64,000 bases of DNA from Enterobacteriaceae bacterium UBA7338 (lineage in GTDB: Bacteria > Pseudomonadota > Gammaproteobacteria > Enterobacterales > Enterobacteriaceae). The position numbers and the translations under genes were made by a program. Position 1 is the stretch's first letter. Each line of letters begins with the position of its first letter. The notes beneath the pieces were generated by a model. That model did no database searches, had not been told where the DNA came from, and saw only the letters and a program-made list of their open reading frames with translations. Location of the stretch: positions 158,629 to 222,628 of the forward strand of contig DKPJ01000012.1 of NCBI GenBank assembly GCA_002480085.1, in the 5' to 3' direction. Below, one piece after another: positions 8,804 through 17,186 of this stretch.

Positions 8804-8978
8804 GCGTGGCTTTCACCCGCTGCCAGCTCTCCATCGAAAGTGCACCCGTTCGGTACGCGCCCACGGGTCACCCCCAGAGAAGCGGCGCTATGTGCGTTTT
8901 AATAACGTGCATGTTGCGGTCAGACCATCCTTCCCCTTTAATCACAAATCTGCCATCGTTCATCTGGTAGATTGTCAT
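8804..8978 (-). pseudogene. possible decayed small gene, unassigned
   Basis: On the minus strand an AGGAG-preceded ATG at 8978 opens a 36-codon frame starting MTIYQMNDGRFVIKGEGWSD and ending at 8868. Further downstream, in other frames, AASLGVTRGRVPN and then ALSMESWQRVKATLDLE followed by a stop can be read. This suggests one ancestral small protein broken by frameshifts, with a helix-turn-helix flavour (SLGVTRGRV). I do not recognise the family. It may be a phage or island remnant next to the tRNA hotspot. Confidence 0.3.
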
Positions 8979-9130
8979 GACGATTTAGCTCCTGTTGGTT
9001 TCACGGGAAATGAACGTGAATAGAGAAAGGTGTCTTATAAAGGACGCTAAATAAATAGAGTAAGGACATTTTTATTTGGTCCGTCACCTGCAATTACATT
9101 ACTTACGACCATCCCGGCTGCGCCCTGTAC

Positions 9131-9148
9131 TTTTAAGTACACTTAAAA
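9131..9148. promoter_or_regulatory. palindrome upstream of the fimbrial pilin gene
   Basis: A perfect inverted repeat TTTTAAGT-AC-ACTTAAAA about 70 bases upstream of the pilin start. It overlaps a second, shorter repeat TGTAC-TTTTAA-GTACA (9126-9141). The size and position suit a dimeric regulator site. The regulator is unknown; the CRP-like gene at the other end of the operon is a candidate. Confidence 0.5.
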
Positions 9149-9219
9149 CTCTTTCATGCGAATAGGGATAACGATACTCTCACCCTGCTATATTTCACGT
9201 TTAAATTCGAGAGAGAATC

Positions 9220-9762
9220 ATGAAACAAAAAATAATTTCTATATTGCTTGGCTCTACCGTTGTCTTATCCGCTGCAAATTGCTTCGCGAATAGCGGAACT
9301 GCTAATATCCATTTTAAAGGCACGGTGGCTAACATGAGCTGTACAGTGCAAGTTAATAACGCATCCGGAGATGCTTCTCTGGAAATGGGAACGATTGACC
9401 TCTCTCAGGTGGCTGTAGGAGGGGCCAGCGATCCTTATTCATTTGAAATAGAGTTAACGGGTTGCCCATCAAGTATGAAAAATGCTGAAGTGACCTTTAT
9501 GGGCACGCCCTCTACGGATAATCAATATTTTTCCGTAAATGGTACAGATGACAGTCTTGGCCTGGCCATATCAGATACCTCCAGCGGACAAAGTGCAACT
9601 ACGATCCCTGTTTTACCCAATGTATTGGATTCGTCGGGAATGCTCAAAGAGGGTACTAACGGCTTTAAAGGAACCTATACTGCACAACTGGTTAAATTGA
9701 AAGAGGATGTTACCAATACCTCTTTTGATGTTTCCACGTCAGTTAACATTGCCTATATGTGA
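9220..9762 (+). CDS. fimbrial major pilin subunit
   Basis: A 180-residue exported pilin of the chaperone-usher class. Its signal peptide runs to about residue 23 (NCFA then NSGTANIHFKG). It has two cysteines that would form the usual intradomain disulfide (MSCTVQVN and LTGCPSS). The C-terminus has alternating hydrophobics (FDVSTSVNIAYM), the beta-zipper strand bound by the chaperone. The start is preceded by GAGAGA about six bases upstream. It is the first gene of a pilin-chaperone-usher-adhesin operon. The close of the gene is followed by a hairpin rather than a terminator, as expected when the pilin must be made in excess. Confidence 0.88.
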   Translation: MKQKIISILLGSTVVLSAANCFANSGTANIHFKGTVANMSCTVQVNNASGDASLEMGTIDLSQVAVGGASDPYSFEIELTGCPSSMKNAEVTFMGTPSTDNQYFSVNGTDDSLGLAISDTSSGQSATTIPVLPNVLDSSGMLKEGTNGFKGTYTAQLVKLKEDVTNTSFDVSTSVNIAYM

Positions 9763-9775
9763 TATTTTTATTTCA

Positions 9776-9804
9776 AGTGGCGTATTTACAGAATATACGC
9801 CACT
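9776..9804 (+). promoter_or_regulatory. stem-loop between pilin and chaperone genes
   Basis: A perfect ten-base stem (AGTGGCGTAT / ATACGCCACT) with a nine-base loop, without a following T run. In fimbrial operons such hairpins stabilise pilin mRNA or partly stop transcription; that role is inferred here. Confidence 0.6.
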
Positions 9805-9835
9805 CCTATTATCTAAAACAATTGCGATAAATTTT

Positions 9836-10561
9836 ATGACTACCTTTTTCAGAGTGAGGGGGCTTTCTCTCCATCTTTTCACAGTGTCTATTTTATTTCT
9901 ACCTGCGTTTGGCCAGGCATCCATTACATTGGGAAGCACCAGGCTGGTATACCATGAGGCAGACGACAGTATCGCTCTTCAGCTCAATAACTATGATAAC
10001 CTTCCCTATTTGCTTCAGTCCTGGGTAGCGCTTACGCCAGATAACCTTACTTCAGCTCAGGCTGCAAGCCAAAACGTTCCGTTTATCGTTACTCCGCCCC
10101 TGTTCAGAATGAATGGTGGGGACAAAAATGAACTCAATATTGTAAAAACTTCCGCGTCTTTACCGAACGATCGCGAGTCGATATTTTATCTTAATATAAA
10201 AGCCATTCCTGGGCGTCCAGACAAGGCCGGAAACAGCCTGATGATTGCTGTCAAATCCACGCTTAAGCTATTTTATCGCCCGACCTCTCTGTCTGATGAG
10301 GGGGTCGAAAAGGCATGGAGCCAGCTGACCTTCGTGCAAAACGGTGGGAAACTAACGATTTCTAATCCCTCCCCCTACTTCATTACATTTTACTCCCTCA
10401 CGGCGGATGACGCCCAGGTGAAAGTAGGTAAAAATGCAATGATCCCCCCTTTTTCCCAGCAGACTTATGCCCTGGTTGCTCATCACGTTAGTAAAGTTTC
10501 TTGGCAAACCATCGGCGATTTAGCCGGAATATCAAAAACCTATACCCAGGAACTGCCCTGA
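9836..10561 (+). CDS. periplasmic fimbrial chaperone (PapD-like)
   Basis: A 241-residue two-domain immunoglobulin-like chaperone that folds pilins in the periplasm and hands them to the usher. The signal peptide ends about residue 28 (PAFGQA). The mature part starts SITLGSTRLVYHE. The G1/F1 hallmark region is readable as PFIVTPPLFRMNGG and RESIFYLNIKAIP, with the conserved arginine and IPP/IPG-type turn. The ATG at 9836 is chosen because only this start places the signal peptide at the N-terminus; the upstream extension from 9707 overlaps the pilin gene. Its TGA stop overlaps the proposed CTG start of the usher. Confidence 0.88.
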   Translation: MTTFFRVRGLSLHLFTVSILFLPAFGQASITLGSTRLVYHEADDSIALQLNNYDNLPYLLQSWVALTPDNLTSAQAASQNVPFIVTPPLFRMNGGDKNELNIVKTSASLPNDRESIFYLNIKAIPGRPDKAGNSLMIAVKSTLKLFYRPTSLSDEGVEKAWSQLTFVQNGGKLTISNPSPYFITFYSLTADDAQVKVGKNAMIPPFSQQTYALVAHHVSKVSWQTIGDLAGISKTYTQELP

Positions 10562-13056
10562 AACGGGTTTTGGTTGCTATCGTGATAAGAGCGCATACCG
10601 TTACGTTTTATGCTGGGTTCCTGATGCTGCTCGCCCCATGTTACGCCCGGTCAGCGAGCTACACGTTTAGCGCTGATGAATTGGAAAACACTTCACAAAC
10701 CACGGTCAAAAATATTGATGTCGCGCAATTTAATCACGTTACTTATCTGCCAGGCATTTATTACGTTTCCGTAAGACGCAATGGGCAGATATACAACAAA
10801 ATGAAGATCAAATTCATCGCTAAAAACGAGGGTTTGATACCTCTGTTAACTCCCCGACAGTGCCAGATCCTCGCTCTGGATCTCACTCTAGCTAAAGGCC
10901 CAAAAATAGATCCCAACGGTTTGCTGGACATAACTACTTCTTTCCCAGGAAGCAGCGCGCAATTAGATCTTCGCAAACTCCAGTTAACTATGAATATCCC
11001 GCAAATCTATATGGTAGAAAACGATGATGCAGATTTTAACGTGCCGCCATTACAGTGGGACGAAGGGATTAATGCCCTACTGTTAAATTATGACGTGAGC
11101 GGCAGCCAGGTCAGTACAGACGATAGCGCATTCCACGCCGGGGATCGCTTTTTGAAGCTCAATGGCGGAGTGAACCTGGGGGTCTGGCGCATCAGGAGCC
11201 AGGGGACATTCGATAAACCTGAAAATGAAAAAACACGCTGGGATGCGAATGACAGCTGGCTTCAGCGTGATATATCAGCCATTCGCAGTACGCTGTATAT
11301 CGGAAACCGTTCAAGTGACGCCACCCTGTTTGATGGCTTCTCGTTTACGGGTATGTCATTGTCATCAACGGACAATATGCTCTCCGATAAATTACAGGGT
11401 TATGCCCCCGTCGTGCGGGGCATTGCCAAAACGGCAAATGCCCGGGTTCGCATAAGCCAGAACGGCAGCGTGATCTATCAAAGCTACGTGCCTGCTGGCG
11501 CATTCGAGATTAAGGATATCTATCCGCAGTCAGGGGCCGGTGAGTTGCTGGTTAGCATAAAGGAGACCGATGGCAGCGAGCATCATTTTTATCAGCCATG
11601 GGGAAGCGTTTCGGTCATGCAACGGCCGGGGCATTTGAAATACTCGCTGGAAATGGGCCGCTATGACAACAGCGGGCAGTCGGCACACCCCCGGTTTTAT
11701 CAATCTGCTCTGTTCTATGGTCTGCCCTACTCCATGACGCTGTTTGGCGGTATCCAGCTCGCTGAAGCGTACTCTGCCGTCGATCCTGGGTATGCCCTAA
11801 GCATAGGAAAAGCAGGCGCAATCTCTTTCGATGCGACGATGATGGAAAACCACTTGTCCAGAAATCAGACGACGCATGGTAAAAGCTACCGACTGCAGTA
11901 TGCCGCCAGCCTGGTTCCCACCCGCAGTGATATCACCTTATCCTGGGCCTTCTCTCCTGATGAAGGCTATCTCTCCTATGCCAATGCGCTGCAGAATCTG
12001 CATGACGATAGCGCAACCTACTCCAGCCAGAAAAGTAAAGTACAGCTAACCGTTAACCAGCCCATTTTCGATTCCGCCTCCCTGACGCTCAGCCTGTGGA
12101 AAACAGAGTACTGGCATAACTCTGCGGATAAAAACCTGTCACTGGGTTACAACCAGACCTGGCACAACCTTACCTTTAGCGCTGGCTGGAGCTGGACACA
12201 GAATGAGGATGGAAGTTCCGATCAGCAGCTGGTCGCCAACGTGCAGATCCCGTTCTCTGCGCTATCGGATAGCGCCTGGCTGAATAGCGGTATCAGCGTT
12301 CAGCGGCCGGGATCCCCCTCACAAAGCCTGGCGGTAAACGGGGACAACACATTTAATGGTAATGACCTGGCATGGAATGTAGGCGCCGCCCTGGGAAATA
12401 GCGAAAGCCGCAGCCTCAACGCCAGCGGTGACTATAAAACTCGCCACGGTGAGTATCAGGCCAGCTATAGCGACAGCGCTGACAGCCAAAAAATGACCTG
12501 GCGGGCGCAGGGTTCATTGCTGGCATCGACCTACGGCATTACCGCTGGACAGCCCTTTGACAGCACAGACACGCTGGCACTTATCAGCGCTCCTGATGCT
12601 GAAGGATTAAAGGTTGCAGGTAACCCAGGCGTGACTACCGATGGATCGGGCCTGGCCATGGTCTCAGGGCTTCAGCCCTACCGCGATAATGCCCTCTCAC
12701 TTGAACAAGAGGGAATAGCTGGCGATACCACCCTCGACAACACAGCTGTCCATTTGACGCCTACGGATGGCGCAGTCGTTCTGGCACAGTTTACGGCCCA
12801 TACGGGGAAAAAGCTGCTTGTTACCCTACGCCGCCCTGATGGCACGCTGGTGCCCTTCGGGGCCACGGCCACCGCGGGCGGGCAAAGTAATGAAGGCATC
12901 GTTGACGATCGGGGTCAGCTCTTTTTGTCCGGCGCACCGGTAAAGGGAGAGATTACCGTGAGCTGGGGCGATCCGCATCGGCAGTGCCGCGCTGACTACC
13001 AGCTTCATCTACAAAAAAGGAAGCATCTCTATGAACTTAATCTGGTTTGCGCGTAG
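10558..13056 (+). CDS. fimbrial outer-membrane usher, likely CTG start
   Basis: A FimD-type usher, the 24-strand outer-membrane pore that assembles and secretes the fimbria. The mature part begins ASYTFSADELEN. The N-terminal domain, the middle barrel with plug (FRTLYIG-like RSTLYIGNRS, then GFSFTGMSLSS) and the two C-terminal domains ending LNLVCA are present. No ATG lies near the signal peptide. A CTG at 10558 gives MKRVLVAIVIRAHT-type signal sequence, has AGGA six bases upstream and overlaps the chaperone TGA as CTGA. Alternative starts are TTG 10501, TTG 10570 or GTG 10582. Length of about 832 residues is normal for the family. Confidence 0.85.
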   Translation: MKRVLVAIVIRAHTVTFYAGFLMLLAPCYARSASYTFSADELENTSQTTVKNIDVAQFNHVTYLPGIYYVSVRRNGQIYNKMKIKFIAKNEGLIPLLTPRQCQILALDLTLAKGPKIDPNGLLDITTSFPGSSAQLDLRKLQLTMNIPQIYMVENDDADFNVPPLQWDEGINALLLNYDVSGSQVSTDDSAFHAGDRFLKLNGGVNLGVWRIRSQGTFDKPENEKTRWDANDSWLQRDISAIRSTLYIGNRSSDATLFDGFSFTGMSLSSTDNMLSDKLQGYAPVVRGIAKTANARVRISQNGSVIYQSYVPAGAFEIKDIYPQSGAGELLVSIKETDGSEHHFYQPWGSVSVMQRPGHLKYSLEMGRYDNSGQSAHPRFYQSALFYGLPYSMTLFGGIQLAEAYSAVDPGYALSIGKAGAISFDATMMENHLSRNQTTHGKSYRLQYAASLVPTRSDITLSWAFSPDEGYLSYANALQNLHDDSATYSSQKSKVQLTVNQPIFDSASLTLSLWKTEYWHNSADKNLSLGYNQTWHNLTFSAGWSWTQNEDGSSDQQLVANVQIPFSALSDSAWLNSGISVQRPGSPSQSLAVNGDNTFNGNDLAWNVGAALGNSESRSLNASGDYKTRHGEYQASYSDSADSQKMTWRAQGSLLASTYGITAGQPFDSTDTLALISAPDAEGLKVAGNPGVTTDGSGLAMVSGLQPYRDNALSLEQEGIAGDTTLDNTAVHLTPTDGAVVLAQFTAHTGKKLLVTLRRPDGTLVPFGATATAGGQSNEGIVDDRGQLFLSGAPVKGEITVSWGDPHRQCRADYQLHLQKRKHLYELNLVCA

Positions 13057-13951
13057 CTTAACCGGAACAGCCATGGCCATTCTGCTGTGGTCATCCTGCG
13101 CTATCGCTGAGTGCGAAGTTACTCAAACCAACGTGATGCGATTCACGCTGCCCAATATCAGCCTGTCTGGTCAGGAGAGTAACGGTAGCATCCTGGCACA
13201 GGAGAGCCAGCAGATCCCTGTCGATACCGCCAGGCCCGGGATCCTCTGCAATACCAGCGGGACGCTGCGAGCATTTGCCACCCGGCCGCTGGTAATGAAT
13301 AACGAGACCTTTGCTACAGGCGTGCCCGGGATTGGCTACAGGTTATCTATCAATAGCCAGCCTGTACCGTGGAAACACTCTGTAGCCTGCGCAGGAGAGG
13401 CGTGTCAGCCGAGCTGGCCAAAATCGCCTCAAGTGGAATTGCAGCTGGTACAGACGGCTTCGCATGCCGTTGCTGCGGGCCGCATCCGACCTGGCATCTA
13501 CGGTATCGTTCGCGGCGACAGGGGTAAGCCTGCCCTGTTAATTACTGTTGCTCAGAGTGTTGCTATTGAAAACGCAGGATGTAATCCCCGGGTTCAAACG
13601 GTAGATTTAGGTCGTGCTGGCGCCGATGCTTTCCCTTCTTTGCTTGCATCATCGAATCGGGTACCGTTTCAGGTGGAGTTTAACTGCCCACTCCCCTTGC
13701 ATTTAGGTGCGATATGGGAAGGAGAGAGGGATCGTTTTGGGTTATTGCAGCCGTTAGCAGGCAGGGGCCGGGCCAAAGGCATAAGTATTCGTTTACGTGA
13801 TAATAGCGGCACTCCCGTTACGCTCGCGCATCCGCTGGCCACTCAACAGCGTGGCAGAGCGCTAAACTTCAGCGCGGAAATGGTGCGTACTGGAGCAGTA
13901 TCGTCTGGCAAAGTAGATGCTATCGCGACATTACATCTCATTTACAAATAG
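13031..13951 (+). CDS. fimbrial tip adhesin, two-domain
   Basis: A 306-residue exported protein at the end of the fimbrial operon. The signal peptide ends near residue 27 (SSCAIA, then ECEVTQ). The mature part is longer than a pilin and falls into two halves of about 140 residues. Each half carries cysteines (LCNTSG, ACAGEACQP, then NAGCNPR and FNCPLP). The last half ends with pilin-like alternation (IATLHLIYK). This layout suits a receptor-binding domain plus pilin domain. The ligand is unknown. The ATG overlaps the usher end by 26 bases and has AGGA about ten bases before it. Confidence 0.75.
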   Translation: MNLIWFARSLTGTAMAILLWSSCAIAECEVTQTNVMRFTLPNISLSGQESNGSILAQESQQIPVDTARPGILCNTSGTLRAFATRPLVMNNETFATGVPGIGYRLSINSQPVPWKHSVACAGEACQPSWPKSPQVELQLVQTASHAVAAGRIRPGIYGIVRGDRGKPALLITVAQSVAIENAGCNPRVQTVDLGRAGADAFPSLLASSNRVPFQVEFNCPLPLHLGAIWEGERDRFGLLQPLAGRGRAKGISIRLRDNSGTPVTLAHPLATQQRGRALNFSAEMVRTGAVSSGKVDAIATLHLIYK

Positions 13952-14220
13952 TAGTGAACTATACATAAAGCCTAATTAATCTTTTGCGCCATTTTCAGAT
14001 CCCAGGCTTCACGAGAACAGCGGTATAATGTCGTAAGCGCACGCTAAAAAAGATTGCCAAAGGACTTTAAATAGGGATTTACTTATAATAAACCGTAACA
14101 GGAATTATTACCCACCGTAAATTACCCGCGTTTTCGCACGCGTCATATATTCTGAAATATTGACAAAAGCGCAACGTTCTATACTATCTGAACAAGATCA
14201 CCCCAATAAATGGAGCCTTG
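13952..14220. other. intergenic region between adhesin and CRP-like regulator
   Basis: About 270 AT-rich bases with no supported ORF. It should hold the end of the fimbrial transcript and the promoter of the next gene. No strong hairpin-plus-T terminator was found. Confidence 0.45.
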
Positions 14221-14910
14221 ATGAAAACGCATATAACTGACAATGATGTCTTTGACCATTACTTTAGCTTCGCAGTGAAAACAAAGCCAATGAAGGCTAT
14301 TGAAACAATTTTTTCACACTTGCTACCCTATGGTAAAAAGATATTCTTAAAAAAAGGCAAAAACTATCGACTCAATGAGGAAGATGAAGGTGTGGGCGTT
14401 ATTCTCATCACTGATGGGCTGGTTTCTACTATTAACTCTGACTCCGGTCTTTTTATATCGACGCTTTATCCACCTAGCATAATAGGGTTATGTCACGGAT
14501 ACGGTGCATTTTATAACGTACCAGGAACTATACGAAGCACTTTGCACGCAGAGACAGATGCCACCTTATATTTCGTTCCATTGCAACTGTTTGTTAATAC
14601 AGCCGACAGAAAAGAGCTATGGCATCATGTCGCCAGAATTTTAGCCCATAGAATAATAACCATGGTCAATAAGGAAAGATCTTATATCGGCATGGATTCC
14701 TATAGCATTATAAAATCCATGATTCAGGAGGTATGGCTTTACCCGGATATCTATCGCTTACAAATAAGCCTGCCAAAATTCATTCAAAAAAGATCGGGCC
14801 TTTCTCGCAGTAGAATTATGAAAATTCTTTTTGATCTAAAACTCGGCGGCTATATAAACATTGTCAATGGGAAACTCCTTTCTGTCGGCAAGCTTCCTTC
14901 ATCTTATTGA
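14221..14910 (+). CDS. CRP-like winged-helix regulator (IprA/YaiV type)
   Basis: A 229-residue predicted transcription regulator. The N-terminal half (about 25-130) has the look of a cyclic-nucleotide-fold beta-roll (GVILITDGLV, then ETDATLYFVPLQLF). The C-terminal part from about 160 carries a winged helix (RSGLSRSRIMKILFDLKLGG). It lacks a clear cAMP-binding signature. The ATG at 14221 has GGAG five bases before it, so the TTG three bases upstream is rejected. Its place right after the fimbrial operon, same strand and AT-rich, suggests it regulates fimbriae; this is inferred. Confidence 0.65.
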   Translation: MKTHITDNDVFDHYFSFAVKTKPMKAIETIFSHLLPYGKKIFLKKGKNYRLNEEDEGVGVILITDGLVSTINSDSGLFISTLYPPSIIGLCHGYGAFYNVPGTIRSTLHAETDATLYFVPLQLFVNTADRKELWHHVARILAHRIITMVNKERSYIGMDSYSIIKSMIQEVWLYPDIYRLQISLPKFIQKRSGLSRSRIMKILFDLKLGGYINIVNGKLLSVGKLPSSY

Positions 14911-15210
14911 TAAATTATTACCTTCTTGCTGATCTACAGTAACCGTCGCTTCAATCATTGCAGTTCTGCCAGGTGCGCCTGGGTACTATCTGAATAATCA
15001 GACCCTGTTTTTATTTTGTTGACTAAAGAAACGTTTTCCCGTGACATAAGTGCCTACCTCATTAAGTGATAAAACACATCGTTGCTGTTTATGGTAAGAA
15101 TAGGCATACCGTTATTTGCGTAAAGTGTCTGTTTAACACAGTCCCAACCAAAATCCCGGTAGCCTCACGCCTGCTACACTGCTTATCACATCAACGAAAG
15201 GGGAATCGCT
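14911..15210. other. intergenic region upstream of yghU, right edge of accessory block
   Basis: About 300 bases with no supported gene. The left half is AT-rich like the accessory block, and the right half leads into the conserved yghU gene. No integrase, att repeat or clear terminator was seen. Confidence 0.45.
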
Positions 15211-16077
15211 ATGTCAGACAACAGCTATCAGCCACCAAAAGTGTGGACATGGAATCAATCCGGCGGCGGCGCGTTTGCCAACATCAACCGTCCAGTATCC
15301 GGCCCGACGCATGAAAAAACGCTGCCGGTGGGCAAACACCCTCTGCAGCTCTACTCCCTTGGCACGCCAAACGGCCAGAAGGTCACTATTCTACTGGAAG
15401 AGCTGCTGGAGAAAGGCGTCAGCGAGGCGGAGTACGATGCATGGCTGATCCGCATCGGTGAGGGCGACCAGTTCTCCAGCGGCTTCGTTGAGGTGAACCC
15501 GAACTCGAAGATCCCGGCCCTGCGCGACCACAGCACTACGCCGCCAACCCGCGTCTTTGAGTCCGGTTCGATTTTGCTCTACCTGGCGGAAAAGTTCGGC
15601 CATTTCCTGCCAAAAGATCCGGCAGGCCGCAGCGAAACCCTGAACTGGCTCTTCTGGCTGCAAGGCTCAGCGCCCTTCCTCGGCGGCGGTTTCGGTCACT
15701 TCTATAGCTATGCGCCGGTAAAAATCGAGTACGCCATCAACCGCTTCACCATGGAAGCCAAACGCCAGCTCGACGTGCTCGATAAACAGCTTGCCCAGCA
15801 CACCTTTATCGCGGGCGATGAGTATACCATTGCCGATATGGCTATCTGGCCATGGTACGGCAATGTCGTGCTCGGCAACGTTTACGACGCGGCAGAGTTT
15901 CTTGATGCCAGCAGCTATAAAAACGTGCTGCGCTGGGCGAAAGAGATTGCCGAACGTCCCGGGGTGCAGCGTGGCCGCATCGTTAACCGCGCCAATGGGC
16001 CGCTCAACGAGCAGCTGCACGAGCGCCACGATGCCAGCGACTTCGCCAATAATACGGAAGATAAACGCCAGGGTTAA
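15211..16077 (+). CDS. yghU: glutathione S-transferase-like disulfide reductase YghU
   Basis: A 288-residue cytosolic thioredoxin-fold protein with disulfide-bond reductase activity toward glutathione-linked substrates, as known for E. coli YghU. The N-terminal thioredoxin domain contains LYSLGTPNGQKV with the glutathione-contacting loop, NPNSKIPAL with the cis-proline and the ESGSILLYL motif. The C-terminal helical GST domain has DEYTIADMAIWPW. It aligns along its full length with E. coli YghU, ending TEDKRQG. The ATG has an AAAGGGG about nine bases upstream. A GC-rich hairpin follows. Confidence 0.95.
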   Translation: MSDNSYQPPKVWTWNQSGGGAFANINRPVSGPTHEKTLPVGKHPLQLYSLGTPNGQKVTILLEELLEKGVSEAEYDAWLIRIGEGDQFSSGFVEVNPNSKIPALRDHSTTPPTRVFESGSILLYLAEKFGHFLPKDPAGRSETLNWLFWLQGSAPFLGGGFGHFYSYAPVKIEYAINRFTMEAKRQLDVLDKQLAQHTFIAGDEYTIADMAIWPWYGNVVLGNVYDAAEFLDASSYKNVLRWAKEIAERPGVQRGRIVNRANGPLNEQLHERHDASDFANNTEDKRQG

Positions 16078-16082
16078 CGCTT

Positions 16083-16116
16083 ACCGACCGGGCCTCTCCC
16101 GCCCGGTCACCTTTTG
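16083..16116 (+). terminator. terminator after yghU
   Basis: A GACCGGGC-CTCTCC-style loop with GCCCGGTC stem followed by a short CCTTTTG run directly after the yghU stop codon. Confidence 0.65.
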
Positions 16117-16208
16117 AAATCGATTACGCCTCCTCTTTTTCTCCTGTTGTATTTACAACAAAAAAATAACTAGTAAGAATGCTTTTTATTTATACCTAAT
16201 CGGTGGGT

Positions 16209-17186
16209 ATGTCTGAACTCGCGCTTAAGCAGCAGATCCAGAATCTGAAGAAGCACAACGCCCGTCTGGTGCGGCTGGCGCGTGACGCCCGCAGCAAGCT
16301 CAGCGCGGCGCTGGACGGTACCGGTCTCTGTTTGTGGCAGCTGGACGTGCCCACCGGCAAGCTGATCATCTACAACCGCCGCTGGGGATCGATGTTGGGC
16401 TACCAGCCGAAAGAGCTCAGCGCGCATTTTGAGGTCTGGAAAGAGCATCTTCACCCCGACGATAGAGAGCGGGTGCTGGATGCCTTTTACGGCCATCTGC
16501 ACGGCAAAACACCTTTTTATGAAGCGCTACACCGGATGCAGCATAAAAATGGCACCGTGACCTGGGTGCTGGATCGGGGACGCGTCAGCGAGTGGGACGA
16601 CAGCGGCCAGCCGCTGAAGGTCACCGGCACGCATATCGACATGACCAAAGAGAAGCAGTACGAGGAGCAGCTCGCCCTGCTGGCGAACCACGATCCCCTC
16701 ACCGGCCTTGCCAACCGCCATGCTCTGATCCAGCATTTCGAGGCGTTAAAAATGGCGGGCGCGCTCTGCGTGGCGTTTATCGATCTTGATGATTTTAAAA
16801 ACGTGAATGATACCTTCGGCCACCGTAGCGGGGATGAGCTGCTGATGCAACTTAGCCAGCGTCTGCGTGAGGCCTGCCCGCCAGGAACCATCGTCGGGCG
16901 GCTTGGCGGAGATGAGTTTGTGCTGCTGCTGCCCTTTTCACTCACTGATATGCAGGTTAACAGCGCTGCACGCGACTGCTTACAGGCGGCGCTGACGCCG
17001 TTTGAGCTGGATAACGGCACGGCAAACGTGGGTGCTTCCATCGGCATTGAGCAGGCGTTACCGCAGGATGATTTTGTTAGCGCGCTGGTTCGCGCTGACC
17101 AGGCGATGTATCAGATCAAGCATGCCGGTAAAAACGGTGCGGCACTGGGTGCCACACCGCTCGCTGGATCTATCAAAAGCGTTTAG
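16209..17186 (+). CDS. PAS-GGDEF diguanylate cyclase without I-site
   Basis: A 325-residue soluble protein predicted to make cyclic di-GMP from two GTP. A short coiled coil at 1-35 is followed by a PAS/PAC sensor (about 35-145; LCLWQLDVPTGKL, HPDDRERV, GTHIDMTKEKQ). Then comes a GGDEF domain (about 155-310) with HDPLTGLANR and the intact active site GRLGGDEFV. The residues four to seven before the site are PPGT, not RxxD, so the product-inhibition site is missing. ATG 16209 is preferred to GTG 16203. Its stop overlaps the convergent chemoreceptor gene by four bases. It has no transmembrane segment. Confidence 0.87.
   Translation: MSELALKQQIQNLKKHNARLVRLARDARSKLSAALDGTGLCLWQLDVPTGKLIIYNRRWGSMLGYQPKELSAHFEVWKEHLHPDDRERVLDAFYGHLHGKTPFYEALHRMQHKNGTVTWVLDRGRVSEWDDSGQPLKVTGTHIDMTKEKQYEEQLALLANHDPLTGLANRHALIQHFEALKMAGALCVAFIDLDDFKNVNDTFGHRSGDELLMQLSQRLREACPPGTIVGRLGGDEFVLLLPFSLTDMQVNSAARDCLQAALTPFELDNGTANVGASIGIEQALPQDDFVSALVRADQAMYQIKHAGKNGAALGATPLAGSIKSV

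Larger units (their letters stand above)
8666..9219. other. intergenic region between gtrA and the fimbrial operon
   Basis: About 550 bases. The first part (roughly 8700-8985) is GC-richer and looks like a decayed minus-strand coding sequence. The second part (about 9000-9219) is AT-rich and holds the promoter region of the fimbrial operon, including a palindrome at 9131-9148. Confidence 0.5.

Noticed and set aside
14911..15060. Minus-strand reading resembling a short pilin-like tail (MIEATVTVDQ)
   Set aside because: Interrupted by stops on both sides and too short to support a gene remnant.
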